A DNA stretch of 43,870 bases from a bacterium. Lineage in GTDB: Bacteria; Vulcanimicrobiota; Xenobia; Xenobiales; Xenobiaceae. Made by a program: the position numbers and the translations under genes. The stretch spans positions 1 to 43,870 of the forward strand of contig JALHDH010000010.1 of the NCBI GenBank assembly GCA_022839105.1, read 5' to 3'. Below are positions 6,242 to 16,044 of this stretch, piece by piece; the first letter of the stretch is position 1; each line of letters opens with the position of its first letter. The notes beneath the pieces are model-generated. The model did no database searches, was not told the DNA's origin, and saw nothing but the letters and a program-made list of their open reading frames with translations.

Positions 6242-9163
6242 TCATGGCGACTTGGGACCTTCTTCGCCGGCCGCGGAGAAACCTCCCGGGGGATGGCCTT
6301 CGCGGGCGCGTTGACGGGCCTCGCGAAGGCGCCGGAGGGTGCCCGGGCCGGAGGGTCCAGGGGGCTGGGGGGGGCTCCCGGGCCGGGAGACGGGCGGGAT
6401 TCCCTCTCCAGGCAGGGGCGCCGGAGGAACACCAGGAATCCGGCGGGGCTCGGGAGCCGGATTCGGCCGGACCGGTTCCGCCACGGGCCCGCGAAGCCCC
6501 GGCGAGCCGGACGGTTCCTCGCGCAGGCCCTGCTTGCGCCGGAGCAGCGCGGTCAGGGTGGGGTCCGCCGGGGCCTGGGCCTGGGCGGCGCGACGCGGTC
6601 GGCGCCTCCACCTCCACCACCCCTCCGGCAGGAAGACCCTCCGCAGCGCCACGTCCAGCGGCAACAAGAGCAGGGCCAGGGCCAGGAGGGGCCGCCAGGC
6701 CTGGCGGCTCACCGGGAGCGGCCGTCGCGGGGCCAGAAAGCAGGAGGATTCCGGGGGCTGGGCCAGCCCGTTGCCTGCGCCGGCAAGTCGCGCCATGAAG
6801 GCTGGATCCGGCTGGAGGTGGGCCAGTTCGGGGGAGTAGGGGACGCTCCAGGTGGCCAGGGCAACCCGGGAGCTTTCCGGATCGGTGACGTGGATCAGCC
6901 AGGCCCCGGGTTGCAGCGAGGGGAGCCTGGACTCGAAGCGGCCCGGCCCGGTCGGGTTCAGGTCCAGATCCAGCGCGATCCCCTGGGGACCCACCGCGCG
7001 GCCCTCCAGGACCAGCGGCGCCTCCAGGTCCTGGCTTTCGACCACCACTCGGGCGGTTCCCGTGGAGTCCTCCTCCAGGCGAACCTCCAGGCCTGTCTGC
7101 CCATCCGGGGCGGAGATCCAGCGCAGGACCGGGACCAGGACCCGACCCAGGTCGCCGCTGGCCAGCCACGGTCCGGCCCACCGACCTCCCGCATCGCTGG
7201 TCCAGGCGGCCGTCCGGCCCAGGCCGGCCCGCCCCACGGCCAGGAGGGGATCCTCCTGGGGCCCGCGCAGGAGGGCCTGGGCGGGAGCCGGGCGCAGGGT
7301 CGTCAGGTTGTACCCCTTCAGCTCCGGACTCCCCTCCGTCGCGAGTCCTCGAAGCGCGGGATGGGCCTCGCCGCTCCGGGCCTGGAAGGGCGTCTCGGTG
7401 AAGGCGGCCCGGGAGGCCAGGATGGTCTCCCGGGTGAAGATCCGGGGCAGCAGGCTCGCCTGGTCGGCGAGATACGAACGCCCCTTGGTGCGCTCCGCCA
7501 GATCGCGCAGGAACCCGAGATCGGCGTCGCCTCCGATGGCCACGGTGGAAAGCGTGATCCGGGCCTGTTCCGCGCGCCTGGCCAGCGAGGCGAAGTCCCC
7601 GGGATCGGTCCGCCCGTCGGAGAGGACGATCGCGTGTTTGAGCGGGACCTCGAGGGGTTCCAGGGCGTCCAGGGCCTGCTTGAGCGCCGGGAAGAGGTCG
7701 GTGCCTCCGCCCGGCACCAGGGTGGCCAGCTCTGCCGCCGCCCGGCCCGGTTGGGCGTGACGCTGCATCGGCACCACCCAGCGGGCGGCCGAGTCGAAGG
7801 CCACGGCTCCCAACCAGTCATGCTCGCTCAAGAGCGAGGAGGCCGCCAGGGCCGCCTCCCTGGCCATGGCCAGGCGGGTGACCGGGCCTTCCGTCTGGCC
7901 CATGCTGCCCGACTTGTCCAGGACCAGGGCCAGGGCCAGGACGGCGCCTCGCCGATTCCGGCGCAGGTCCATGTCGACGGGCAGGAGGGATTCGATGGGG
8001 GTGCGATACCATCCGCCCGCCCCGAAGGATGTGGGGCCACCCAGCATGGCGAAGCCCGTCCCGGTCCCGGTGACCACCTCTCGCAGCATCTCCATGCGGG
8101 TCTCCGGGACCTCCAGGGCGGGCACGTCGGAGAAAACCACAGCCGAGTAGCCGGCACACTCCGCGGCGCTGCGCGGGAGCGCTCCGGACCCCACCAGGCG
8201 GACCTCCAGGCCCTGGGCACGCAGGATCCCGGGCAGGGGGTCGGGAGGGGAGTTCTCGGCCTTCACGTAGAGCACCCGGGAGCGCCTTCCGACCAGGACC
8301 ATCGTGGCCGCCCGGTTGTTGCCGGCATGGGAGTCCCCCGGGCTGAGGATCCGGGCCTCGTAGCGCATGGCTGTCGCCTGTTCGAGGCGTTGGGGGACCA
8401 GGAAGACGTTGGCTCCCGAGCGCAGTCGGACCTCCCGGCGGGCCACCTCCCGCTCTTCGGCGCTCAGGCTCAGGATGGCCGTGGTGTCCTGGTCCGCCCG
8501 CACGGTGATCCGGACATCGAAGGGCTGGTTGAGGGTGGGGCGTCCAGGGACCTCCACGGCCTGGACGAGGACCTCCCCTCCGGGGCGGGACGGCGGGGTG
8601 ACCGTCCAGATCTCGGTGCCCTGGGCGGCCGCCAGGCGGGCCTCGGTCAGGGCATCCCCCTCGGTGGGGCGCCCGTCCGAGAGGACCACGATGCGTCGTG
8701 AGGAGTCTGGAGGAAAGCTGGCCTGGGCCAGGCGCAGGGCCGCGGCCAGATCCGTCCCCTGGGCGTCCACCACCGAGGCCAGACGGTTCTCCGGCTCTCC
8801 CCGGGCAGGGCGCACGGAGCGTTCCACGACCGCGTCCCGGGCGAAGACCACCAGGCCGGCGAGGTCTTCGGGGCCGGCCTGGCGCAGCGCTTCTCGGATC
8901 CAGGCCTCCTGCCAGTCCCGGGCTTCGGCGTCCATGGACTCCGAGCGATCGACCAGGAAGACCACGGCCAGGTGGTCGGCGGGCAGGGTCAGGCGCAGAT
9001 CCGCCAGGGCCAGGATCATCAGGCTGAAGAGCAGGAGCCGCATCCCCAGCGAGAGCCGGGAACGCCACTCGGGCATGCTGTGTCGGGAGACAGACCAGGC
9101 GCGGATCACCGGGATCGCCAGGAGGCCCAGGAGCAGGACTGCCGGCCGGCCGATCTCGATCAT
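6242..9163 (-). CDS. Large membrane protein with two VWA domains and a GATase-like region
   Basis: Membrane-anchored protein of 973 residues. Two N-terminal membrane helices (about 5-22 and 40-58) lead into a first VWA domain with MIDAS DRSESM (72-77). A beta domain follows, then a class I glutamine amidotransferase-like segment (around 330-390, lacking an obvious catalytic Cys triad). A second VWA domain has MIDAS LDKSGSM (about 405). A C-terminal helix sits near residue 875, before a Pro/Arg-rich tail. Proteins of this layout lie at the end of MoxR operons in several phyla, and their function is not established. The ATG at 9163 is set by an ATGA overlap with the upstream gene; the frame is open 18 codons further. 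A 136-base gap separates it from the kinase gene. Confidence 0.88.
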   Translation of the reverse strand: MIEIGRPAVLLLGLLAIPVIRAWSVSRHSMPEWRSRLSLGMRLLLFSLMILALADLRLTLPADHLAVVFLVDRSESMDAEARDWQEAWIREALRQAGPEDLAGLVVFARDAVVERSVRPARGEPENRLASVVDAQGTDLAAALRLAQASFPPDSSRRIVVLSDGRPTEGDALTEARLAAAQGTEIWTVTPPSRPGGEVLVQAVEVPGRPTLNQPFDVRITVRADQDTTAILSLSAEEREVARREVRLRSGANVFLVPQRLEQATAMRYEARILSPGDSHAGNNRAATMVLVGRRSRVLYVKAENSPPDPLPGILRAQGLEVRLVGSGALPRSAAECAGYSAVVFSDVPALEVPETRMEMLREVVTGTGTGFAMLGGPTSFGAGGWYRTPIESLLPVDMDLRRNRRGAVLALALVLDKSGSMGQTEGPVTRLAMAREAALAASSLLSEHDWLGAVAFDSAARWVVPMQRHAQPGRAAAELATLVPGGGTDLFPALKQALDALEPLEVPLKHAIVLSDGRTDPGDFASLARRAEQARITLSTVAIGGDADLGFLRDLAERTKGRSYLADQASLLPRIFTRETILASRAAFTETPFQARSGEAHPALRGLATEGSPELKGYNLTTLRPAPAQALLRGPQEDPLLAVGRAGLGRTAAWTSDAGGRWAGPWLASGDLGRVLVPVLRWISAPDGQTGLEVRLEEDSTGTARVVVESQDLEAPLVLEGRAVGPQGIALDLDLNPTGPGRFESRLPSLQPGAWLIHVTDPESSRVALATWSVPYSPELAHLQPDPAFMARLAGAGNGLAQPPESSCFLAPRRPLPVSRQAWRPLLALALLLLPLDVALRRVFLPEGWWRWRRRPRRAAQAQAPADPTLTALLRRKQGLREEPSGSPGLRGPVAEPVRPNPAPEPRRIPGVPPAPLPGEGIPPVSRPGSPPQPPGPSGPGTLRRLREARQRAREGHPPGGFSAAGEEGPKSP

Positions 9164-10971
9164 GGCGTTTCGCCCCGGGGACGCCAGGGGCGACGTGCGC
9201 GCTGGTCCATCAGCCATTCAGCCAACAAGGCCAGCAGCCCGGCCACGGCCAGCCAGGGCCAGAATTCCGCCACTCCGGTTGGCTGGGAGGAACCGGGCGG
9301 GGGAAGGGCGGGCGGGTCCTCGGAAAGGGCGGGCCGTGCCGAGGCGAGGTCGGACTCGCGCGGGTCCAACATGTTCAGGGCCACGGGCCAGACGCGGTTT
9401 CCCGCTCGGACCCGATAGATCCCGGTGAGGCCGGGATCCGGAAGCACGGATCGCCCCCCTTCGGGCTCGAGGCGGATCGTCTCTCCGTCAGGAAGTTGCA
9501 CCCACACCGGTTCAGCCGTGCGGATCTCCAGAGGTCGTCCCGGCACGGATTCCGAGTCCACCGGCCCCTGTCCACCCCCTGATTCGGCTTCGACGAAGTT
9601 GGCGAAGAGAAGCGGGAGGGCTGGCGAGAGGGGCAGATCCGAGCGGTACAGGTCGAAGGTGAAGACCAGCGCCGTCGCCTGGCCCTGGCGGACCAGGGCC
9701 AGGGCGGGATGGTCTCCGGCTCGGGCCAGCACCTGGCTTCCCGGGGGCAGGTGCACCGGCTGCACCCCGGCCACCGCCAGGTCGGCCAGGGGCACCGCGT
9801 GGAGCAGGGGAGAGGATTCGGGCTGCAGGGCGAAGCTCTGGCTCAGGATCTCGCCGCGCTTCCAGGCGTCGGGGGGGTGGATCAGGATGTGGACCCCGGG
9901 GGGCAGCGGCCAGGGAGCCTCGCCCTGCCACAGGACCAGGCTGGCGCCCTGGGGGGACGCCGAGCGGGTCAGGGCCAGCCCGGGGAGGGCGGCCAGGGCC
10001 CGCTCGGCGAAGAGGTTCCGTGGGCCGACCGCCCGGGCCGGAAGGGTGGTCTTGACGGGCAGGACCGTCCAGGCCCGGTCATCCGTGGCCAGGGCATCCG
10101 ACCCCAGCAGGCGCGCCTCGACCAGGTCCGGACCCGAAGCCGGCAACCGGACGCGGAGCGTCTCGCGGCCCCCGGCCGGCAGGCCGATCCTGCGGGCCGC
10201 CACCAGGACCCCGTCCCGGCGGATCTCGAGGTCGCGTTGCTCGGGCTGCGTCCCGTAGTTGCGGACTCCGACCAGCAGGGGGAAGCTTCCGTCGGCGGCC
10301 CGGGCCGCGCGCAGCGCGACCAGTCCCACGTTGGCGGCCGGCTGACCGCATTCGATCCAGGTCATCCGGGAACCCGCGGGGATCTGCGGGGGAGAGTCGC
10401 CCAGCACGAAGACCTGGACCTCGGGCTGGGAAGCCAGCAACGAGGCCGCCAGGGTCCAGCCGGCGCGCCCGTCGGCGGCCACCTCGCGGGCCTGCAACTT
10501 CTCCAGGGTCCGCAAGGCCGCTGAGCGATCCCGGGTGAAGGGGAGCAGGACCCGGGCCGTCCGATCGTGGGAGGCCAGCAGGATCTGGGCTCCGGCGGGG
10601 GCTTCCTGGATCAGGCGGCGGGCCTGGGCCCGTGCGACCTCGAACCGGGTCGAGCCCCCCGAAAGGGCGCCCATCGAGGCCGAGGTGTCGATCAGGAGGG
10701 CCAGCTCCGTGCCCGAGGCAGAGGCCATGGGCAGGAAGGGGCGGGCCAGGGCCAGGGCCAGGGTCAGGGCGGCCAGAAGCTGAAGCAGCAGCAGCAGGTT
10801 CGCCTGAAGGCGCCTGGAGAAGGAATCCACCCGGGCCTCCCGGCAGGCCTGCTCCCAGAGGAAACCTGCCGAGACCCGGGCCTCCGGGCGGCGGCGGCGT
10901 GTCAGCCACAGGACCACCAGGACCGGCATGATCGCCAGCCAGGCCAGGGCGGCTGGTTGAAGCAGGCTCAC
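9160..10971 (-). CDS. BatA-like VWA membrane protein
   Basis: Protein of 603 residues with the N-terminal BatA/aerotolerance-type membrane segment (LLQPAALAWL, LWLTRRRRPEARVSAGFLWE). A second hydrophobic segment (about 55-80) is followed by a VWA domain with MIDAS DTSASM near residue 92 and its downstream loops. The middle and C-terminal halves are extracytoplasmic beta-rich regions, and a final membrane helix lies near the end (FWPWLAVAGLLALLAEWLM). Such proteins bind divalent metal through the MIDAS and are found with MoxR chaperones in envelope-stress or enzyme-activation systems. GTG at 10971 is chosen because it forms a GTGA overlap with the DUF58 stop. The longer upstream frame has no recognisable protein. 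Confidence 0.88.
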   Translation of the reverse strand: MSLLQPAALAWLAIMPVLVVLWLTRRRRPEARVSAGFLWEQACREARVDSFSRRLQANLLLLLQLLAALTLALALARPFLPMASASGTELALLIDTSASMGALSGGSTRFEVARAQARRLIQEAPAGAQILLASHDRTARVLLPFTRDRSAALRTLEKLQAREVAADGRAGWTLAASLLASQPEVQVFVLGDSPPQIPAGSRMTWIECGQPAANVGLVALRAARAADGSFPLLVGVRNYGTQPEQRDLEIRRDGVLVAARRIGLPAGGRETLRVRLPASGPDLVEARLLGSDALATDDRAWTVLPVKTTLPARAVGPRNLFAERALAALPGLALTRSASPQGASLVLWQGEAPWPLPPGVHILIHPPDAWKRGEILSQSFALQPESSPLLHAVPLADLAVAGVQPVHLPPGSQVLARAGDHPALALVRQGQATALVFTFDLYRSDLPLSPALPLLFANFVEAESGGGQGPVDSESVPGRPLEIRTAEPVWVQLPDGETIRLEPEGGRSVLPDPGLTGIYRVRAGNRVWPVALNMLDPRESDLASARPALSEDPPALPPPGSSQPTGVAEFWPWLAVAGLLALLAEWLMDQRARRPWRPRGETP

Positions 10972-11864
10972 CGCAACAAGCCTCCCCTCCGCAGCAGATC
11001 CAGCAGGGCCGGCTGGAGATCGGCGTCGCTTCGGACCAGGATCCGGGCGCATCGATGGGCGCGGCACCAGTCCGAGAGCTCGTCGCACAGGGTCTGCAGG
11101 GCCTGCCTGTAGGCCTGGAGCAGCCGCGAGTCCAGGGTGACCTGGCGTCGGGTGCCCGTCTCGACGTCGACCAGGTTCAGATCGCCCGTCGTTTCGGGCT
11201 CAAGCTCGCTGGAGTCCAGGACCTGGGCCACCAGCAGGTCCTCGCGTCGGTGCCGCAGGGCCTTCAGAGCCTGGATCCCGCCGTCGGGTTGCAGGAAGTC
11301 CGAGATCACCACGACCAGCCCGGGACGCTTCGAGCGGGCCGAGAATTCCCGCATGGCCGCAGTCAGGTCGGTCTTCCCTTCGGGTCGGGCGGACTCCAGG
11401 ATGCCGAAGAGCTCCAGGGCCTGCTTGCGCCCCCGGAGCGGAGCGCGCCAGTGCCGCAGGCGATCGCCCACCAGACCCAGGCCCACCCGGTTGAGGTCGC
11501 CCAGCCCCAGCCAGGCCAGGGCCGCCGCCAGGCGTCGGGCCTGATCGAACTTGGCGCTCGCGGCAGGGGCTCCGGGCCCACCCGCACCCATCGAGGCTGA
11601 GGAGTCGACAAGGATCGAGATCGTCGTGTCCCGCTCCTCGAGGAAGACCTTGAGGAAGAGGCGGTCCAGGCGGCCCCAGGCCCTCCAGTCGATCTGGCGG
11701 AAATCGTCTCCGGGCCGGTATTCCCGGTGCTCGGCGAATTCGGCCGAACGGCCCCGGGCCGGGCTGCGGTTCTCACCCGGACCCGAACCCGCCGGCGTCC
11801 GACCCGCCAGGACGCGGAGGCGTTCCAGCCAGGCCAGGAACTCCGGTTGGAGCAGGGCACCCAC
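10968..11864 (-). CDS. DUF58 (MoxR-associated VWA-like) protein
   Basis: Cytoplasmic protein of 298 residues with the DUF58 signature EYRPGDDFRQIDWRAWGR (about 47-65) and a VWA-like fold whose MIDAS DSSASM lies near residue 87. It resembles the partner proteins that MoxR ATPases act on or through. The start is GTG at 11864, six bases after the permease stop, with GGAGG 11 bases upstream. This is the only junction in the operon with a gap instead of an overlap. The C-terminus includes the usual basic region (CARILVRSDADL). The family is certain by motif; the physiological substrate is unknown. Confidence 0.92.
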   Translation of the reverse strand: MGALLQPEFLAWLERLRVLAGRTPAGSGPGENRSPARGRSAEFAEHREYRPGDDFRQIDWRAWGRLDRLFLKVFLEERDTTISILVDSSASMGAGGPGAPAASAKFDQARRLAAALAWLGLGDLNRVGLGLVGDRLRHWRAPLRGRKQALELFGILESARPEGKTDLTAAMREFSARSKRPGLVVVISDFLQPDGGIQALKALRHRREDLLVAQVLDSSELEPETTGDLNLVDVETGTRRQVTLDSRLLQAYRQALQTLCDELSDWCRAHRCARILVRSDADLQPALLDLLRRGGLLR

Positions 11865-11870
11865 CTCTCC

Positions 11871-13307
11871 TCAGGCCTCCGGTCCCGAGCGGGTGCGCCG
11901 CCAGAGGCGCAGGGCCCCGACCAGGGCCGCCAGCCCCAGCCAGCAGAGCATGCAGGCCGAGGGCAGGTCCAGCTCCAACCCGGCCAGGTGGACCTGCGGC
12001 ATGTCGTCCCACAAGGACCACACCGCCGGCAGGGGCGAGATCTGGAGGCCCAGCCAGAAGCTCGGGGCCGAAGGCTCGGCGGCCAGGGGGAGGGTCGGAA
12101 GGACCAGGATGGCGCTCAGCAATGAGTAATAGAGCGCGGCGAAGCGCGGCCGGCCACCCAGCAAGGCGTGCAGGCCCCGCGTCACCCACGAGAAGAAGAC
12201 CAGCATGCCGGCGCACAGCCCCAGGGTCGAGACGACCTGCGCGAGGGAGGCTCCGAGCGTTGCCTGCGCGCCGGCGATCAGGGCCAGGCCCGCCAGGAGG
12301 ACTCCGATCCAGAAGCCGGGGCGGAAGGTCAGTCCGGAGCGTCGGAGGGCCTCCTCCCGGGGGGCGGCGAAGGGGCGCGGGTCCAGGAAACAGCCCAGGC
12401 TGGCCAGGGCCACCACCAGGGCCGCGCACCAGGTGGCGGCGACGAGTTCGGGATCCGACCAGGAGTTCCCGGTGGTCATCAGAAGCCCCAGCACCCCGCA
12501 GTTGGCCAGCCACGAACCCAGGAAGAGCCGGCCCAGCCAGGATTCGTGGGCCACCCTCCGGCGCAGGTGGTTCTGGATCTTCAGGAAGAGGAAGGCCGCC
12601 AGGCACAGGGCGTTGAGCAGGAGATAGAGCCACAGCGGGATCGCCAGGATCCCCGTCCCCAGGGTCTGGCCCTGGGAAAGGCCCTCCACCAGGCCGGGCA
12701 GGGCGCTGATCCCGAGGATGAAGCCCAGGATCAGGACGCCATAGGCCTGGTTGGTGGCGTGGCTGGTCTTGTGCTCCCGGGCCGAGAAGAAGAGGCCCAG
12801 GAGTCCCGCCAGGGCGGCCACCAGGGCCAGGACTCCGAAGGCGGCCACCACCTCGGCGGGCGCGACTCCACCCAGGAGGAAGACCACCGCGACCATGGGC
12901 AGCGAGGAGACCAGGAGCAGGCCGACGTAGGCCAGGGCGTAGCCCAGCTTGCCCAGCACGATCTCGACGGTGCGCAGGCGCGAGGCCCGCAAAAGGTCCA
13001 GCGAGTGGTTCTCTCGTTCCCCCGAGATCTGCCCGCAGGTCAGGCTGGGGGTGATCAGGATCACCATGGTCAGTTGCGACCAGAACAGGATTCCGTGCAG
13101 AAGGCGGCCCTGCTCGGGCAGCTCCAGCAGATCCGAGGGGGCGGAGGCCGAGAAGAGGAACATGGCCGTGGCCGAGCCCAGGATCACCAGGTACAGGGAT
13201 TGGAGCAGGAAGATCTTCCGCTCCCGCAGCCCGATCCTCAGCTCCTTGATCAGGATCGGGTTGTCCAGCAGGAAGTCCAGGATTCGGCGCACTCCGGACC
13301 CTCTCAT
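11871..13307 (-). CDS. ABC-2 type transporter permease
   Basis: Multi-spanning membrane protein of 478 residues with about 12 hydrophobic segments. It begins with a cytoplasmic segment NPILIKELRIGLRERKIF, a typical ABC-2 permease opening in which the KEL/R motif precedes the first helix. A second half starts around residue 270. It is coupled by ATGA to the ATPase gene upstream, which presumably energises it. The cargo is unknown. Because the pair sits inside a MoxR/VWA operon, an envelope component or lipid-linked substrate is plausible, but this is inference. Confidence 0.9.
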   Translation of the reverse strand: MRGSGVRRILDFLLDNPILIKELRIGLRERKIFLLQSLYLVILGSATAMFLFSASAPSDLLELPEQGRLLHGILFWSQLTMVILITPSLTCGQISGERENHSLDLLRASRLRTVEIVLGKLGYALAYVGLLLVSSLPMVAVVFLLGGVAPAEVVAAFGVLALVAALAGLLGLFFSAREHKTSHATNQAYGVLILGFILGISALPGLVEGLSQGQTLGTGILAIPLWLYLLLNALCLAAFLFLKIQNHLRRRVAHESWLGRLFLGSWLANCGVLGLLMTTGNSWSDPELVAATWCAALVVALASLGCFLDPRPFAAPREEALRRSGLTFRPGFWIGVLLAGLALIAGAQATLGASLAQVVSTLGLCAGMLVFFSWVTRGLHALLGGRPRFAALYYSLLSAILVLPTLPLAAEPSAPSFWLGLQISPLPAVWSLWDDMPQVHLAGLELDLPSACMLCWLGLAALVGALRLWRRTRSGPEA

Positions 13308-14230
13308 GAGACCACCCCGCGGGTCACCCGCATGAACACGTCTTCCAGGTCGGTCCTGGCCTCGGCGAACTCGATCAACCCCAGACGCTGATCGGCCAGC
13401 CCCTCGGCCAGCTCGGCCAGGGCCTCGAGCGTCCCCTCGAACTGGAACAGGAGGACCCCGTCCTGGACCCGGACGCGGCTGGATCCGGGGAACTCCTCGA
13501 CCAGGGCCCCCGCCTTCTCCAGATCGCGCAGGACCCGGACCCGCATCGAGCGGCCCTGATCCACCGTCCGGAGGATCTCCTCCACCCGCCCGCAGGCCAC
13601 CAGCCGACCGGCCTCGAGGATGCCGACGGTCGTGCAGAAGTCCGCCAGTTCGGGCAGGATATGGGAGGAGACGAAGAGCGTCTTGCCCATGCGGGTCAGC
13701 TCGCGCAGAAGTTCCTTGAGATCGATCCGGGCCCGGGGGTCCAGGCCCGAAGCCGGTTCGTCCAGGACCAGGACCTGGGGGTCGTGCAGCAGGGTCTTGG
13801 CCAGGCAGAGTCTCTGCCTCATGCCCTTGGAGAGGTGCTCGATGTTGGTCTCGCGGCGGGCCCCCAGTTCGGTCAGCTCCAGCACGTCCGAGACCGTTCG
13901 CTGGCGCTCGCCTCGGGGGATGCGGTAGGCGGCGGCGAAGAACTCCAGGTACTCCCAGACCCGCATCCCGTCGTAGACGCCGAAGGAATCCGGCATGTAG
14001 CCCAGGACCCGGCGCACCTCGTCGGCCTGGTCCAGGGTCGAGAATCCCGCCACGAAGGCTTCCCCCTCGCTGGGTTCGAGCAGCGTGGCCAGGATCCGGA
14101 TCGTCGTGGTCTTGCCGGCCCCGTTGGGTCCGATGAAGGCGAAGGCCTCGCCGGAGCCGACCTGGAGGTCCAGCCGGTCCAGGGCCAGTCTCTCGTCGTA
14201 GCGATGGCTCAGCCCGCAGCAGCGGATCAA
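13304..14230 (-). CDS. ABC transporter ATP-binding protein
   Basis: ATPase of 308 residues with Walker A GPNGAGKTT, the signature LSKGMRQRL (instead of LSGGQ, as in ABC-2 exporters of the CcmA/DrrA type), Walker B VLVLDEPASGLD and the switch His in SSHIL. A C-terminal extension of about 80 residues (from residue 225) is typical of such exporters. The start is TTG at 14230, in a TTGA overlap with the previous stop and preceded by GGAGGAG. The open frame extends hundreds of codons upstream, but that is shadow sequence of the neighbouring gene. It pairs with the permease immediately downstream. Confidence 0.93.
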   Translation of the reverse strand: MIRCCGLSHRYDERLALDRLDLQVGSGEAFAFIGPNGAGKTTTIRILATLLEPSEGEAFVAGFSTLDQADEVRRVLGYMPDSFGVYDGMRVWEYLEFFAAAYRIPRGERQRTVSDVLELTELGARRETNIEHLSKGMRQRLCLAKTLLHDPQVLVLDEPASGLDPRARIDLKELLRELTRMGKTLFVSSHILPELADFCTTVGILEAGRLVACGRVEEILRTVDQGRSMRVRVLRDLEKAGALVEEFPGSSRVRVQDGVLLFQFEGTLEALAELAEGLADQRLGLIEFAEARTDLEDVFMRVTRGVVS

Positions 14231-16044
14231 GGCAACTCCTCCCCCTGGACCACGACCAGGTTCAGGACCGTCTCGCGGGCCTTGGGATTGGAACACTCGA
14301 CCCCGCTGGCGCGGGTCCGGACCCAGCCCATCAGGAAGGGGGTCGAGGGATGGCTGGCCTGGTACTTCGAGGCGTGCTGGAGCAGCAGGCGATGCTCGGC
14401 CTGGTAGCGTGAGCGCGGACCCGAGGTCTTGGGGGGGACAGGCGCAAGGTGACCGGGGGAAGGCAGGGCGCGCTCGACGCGGGCTCCGGGGGCAAGGTCG
14501 AAGGGGGCGCTCGAATGGTTCCTGAAGACCAGCACGCAGTCGCTCAGGTCCAGCTCCGAGGAGTTCCAGGCCACCAGCCCCTGCCCGTCGGCTTCGAGGC
14601 CCAGGGGGCCTCGCAGGAGCAGGGCCCTCTGGCCGCGGAAGCGCCGCATCGACCACATCCTCATCTCGAGGCTCCGGAGTTCCTGACGCGAGGCGAGCAC
14701 CAGCGAGAACCCCGGCCACATCAAGGGATCGCCGCCCCGGTCCTCGGCCAGCCGGAGGTTCAGCGGGAAGGTCAAGGTGTATTCGGTCGTTTGAGGAGAA
14801 TACAGCGCGACGGCCCCCTGCCAGCGGGCACTGGCCTCGCCCGAGCGCAGGGCGACCTGCCCGGACTCCAACAAAAGCAGGTCGCTGCCGCGGACCATCC
14901 ATCCTCCCAGGAAGGTCAGCACGGCAAAGCCCCCGGCCAGGGCGGGGACCGTCAGGAACACCGCCAGCATGCGGTCGACCCGCCGCAGGACCATCCAGTT
15001 CACCGGACCCACCACCAGGACATAGCCCAGCATGCCCCAGGCCACCAGGGCCAGGTTGGGGGGCTCGAGCTCGGGGGGGGCGTTCAGCAGGCCCGGGTCT
15101 TCGGGGAGGGTGGGAAATTCCTCGGCGAGTCGATCGCATTCGGTCGCGAAGCTCCGAAGCAGGTCTCCGGTCGCGGTGCTGCCCAGGATGTCGGTGGTGG
15201 GCAGGGGGGTGCCGACCAGGCCGACCACCCCGGCGACCCGGGGGGCCACCGTCACGAAGGGAAGCCCGGCGCGGAACTGCAGGACCCGGCCCCGGTCCAG
15301 GAGGCCGGTCAGGATGGGAAGGCCCTCGGCCGTGGCCGTTCCGGCGGGCCGGATCGGGAGGAGGGGCTCCAGCGGCGAACCCCGGAATTCGGCCGGGTCG
15401 GGTGCCGCGAAGACCAGGAGCCGGCCTCCGGCCCGGACCCAGTCGGCCACGGCCCCCTGGGCGCGGGTGCTCAGGAAGAGCCGCGACAGATCGTGCAGGA
15501 CCAGCAGATCCACTCCGGCCAGCGAGGCCGCTTCCTCGGGGAAGCTCTGGGGCGAGACCTCGTTGACCGTCAGGGGCTCGCCCTGCTTGGAACCGTCCCA
15601 GGTCTGGGCGGCAAGCCAGGAAAAGGCCCCTGGCTCCGAGGTCAGCACCACGGTGATCCGGCTCTTGTAGAAGACCAGGTCCAGGCTCACCAGGCTGCGG
15701 GCCAGCAGGCGCCGCCCCTCCCAGGCCGTGACCTCCACCTCGGAGCTGCCCCGGATCGGGGGGACCAGGAGAGTCAGCCGCTTGCGCCCCCCCGGGGCGA
15801 GCTCGGTGGTGGCCTCGGCTCGGGGCAGCCCCTCCGAGTCCCCCCCCGAGGCAGGGACCGGCCGGGCCTGGACCCGGACGATGCGGGTCGGCCCCCCGTT
15901 GGAGAGCTCGACCGAGAGGGGGACGGGATCCCCGACGCGGACGCTCCGGCCCAGGGCGGCATGCGCCTGGATCTCGATTTCGGCAGCTCCGACCGGGAGG
16001 CCGGTCAGCCAGAGCAGGAGCGCGGCGAGGAGCCAGGGTCTCAT
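14227..16044 (-). CDS. Exported membrane protein of the MoxR/ABC operon
   Basis: Protein of 605 residues that I cannot assign to a named family. It has a clear signal peptide (residues 1-20, LLAALLLWLTGLPVGAA) and a beta-rich extracytoplasmic domain (about 22-140). A Rossmann-like segment follows (about 170-260: VDLLVLHDLSRL, WVRAGGRLLVFAAPDP), resembling the amidotransferase-like domains fused to ABC-2 systems. Two membrane helices (about 350-375 and 380-405) lead into a second beta-rich domain and a polar tail. The ATG at 16044 overlaps the MoxR stop as ATGA. The stop overlaps the ABC ATPase start, so it is probably a subunit or partner of that exporter. Confidence 0.8.
   Translation of the reverse strand: MRPWLLAALLLWLTGLPVGAAEIEIQAHAALGRSVRVGDPVPLSVELSNGGPTRIVRVQARPVPASGGDSEGLPRAEATTELAPGGRKRLTLLVPPIRGSSEVEVTAWEGRRLLARSLVSLDLVFYKSRITVVLTSEPGAFSWLAAQTWDGSKQGEPLTVNEVSPQSFPEEAASLAGVDLLVLHDLSRLFLSTRAQGAVADWVRAGGRLLVFAAPDPAEFRGSPLEPLLPIRPAGTATAEGLPILTGLLDRGRVLQFRAGLPFVTVAPRVAGVVGLVGTPLPTTDILGSTATGDLLRSFATECDRLAEEFPTLPEDPGLLNAPPELEPPNLALVAWGMLGYVLVVGPVNWMVLRRVDRMLAVFLTVPALAGGFAVLTFLGGWMVRGSDLLLLESGQVALRSGEASARWQGAVALYSPQTTEYTLTFPLNLRLAEDRGGDPLMWPGFSLVLASRQELRSLEMRMWSMRRFRGQRALLLRGPLGLEADGQGLVAWNSSELDLSDCVLVFRNHSSAPFDLAPGARVERALPSPGHLAPVPPKTSGPRSRYQAEHRLLLQHASKYQASHPSTPFLMGWVRTRASGVECSNPKARETVLNLVVVQGEELP

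Noticed and set aside
6242..9163. Active glutamine amidotransferase domain in the double-VWA protein
   Set aside because: The region resembles the class I amidotransferase fold but I see no convincing Cys-His-Glu triad, so it is described only as GATase-like.
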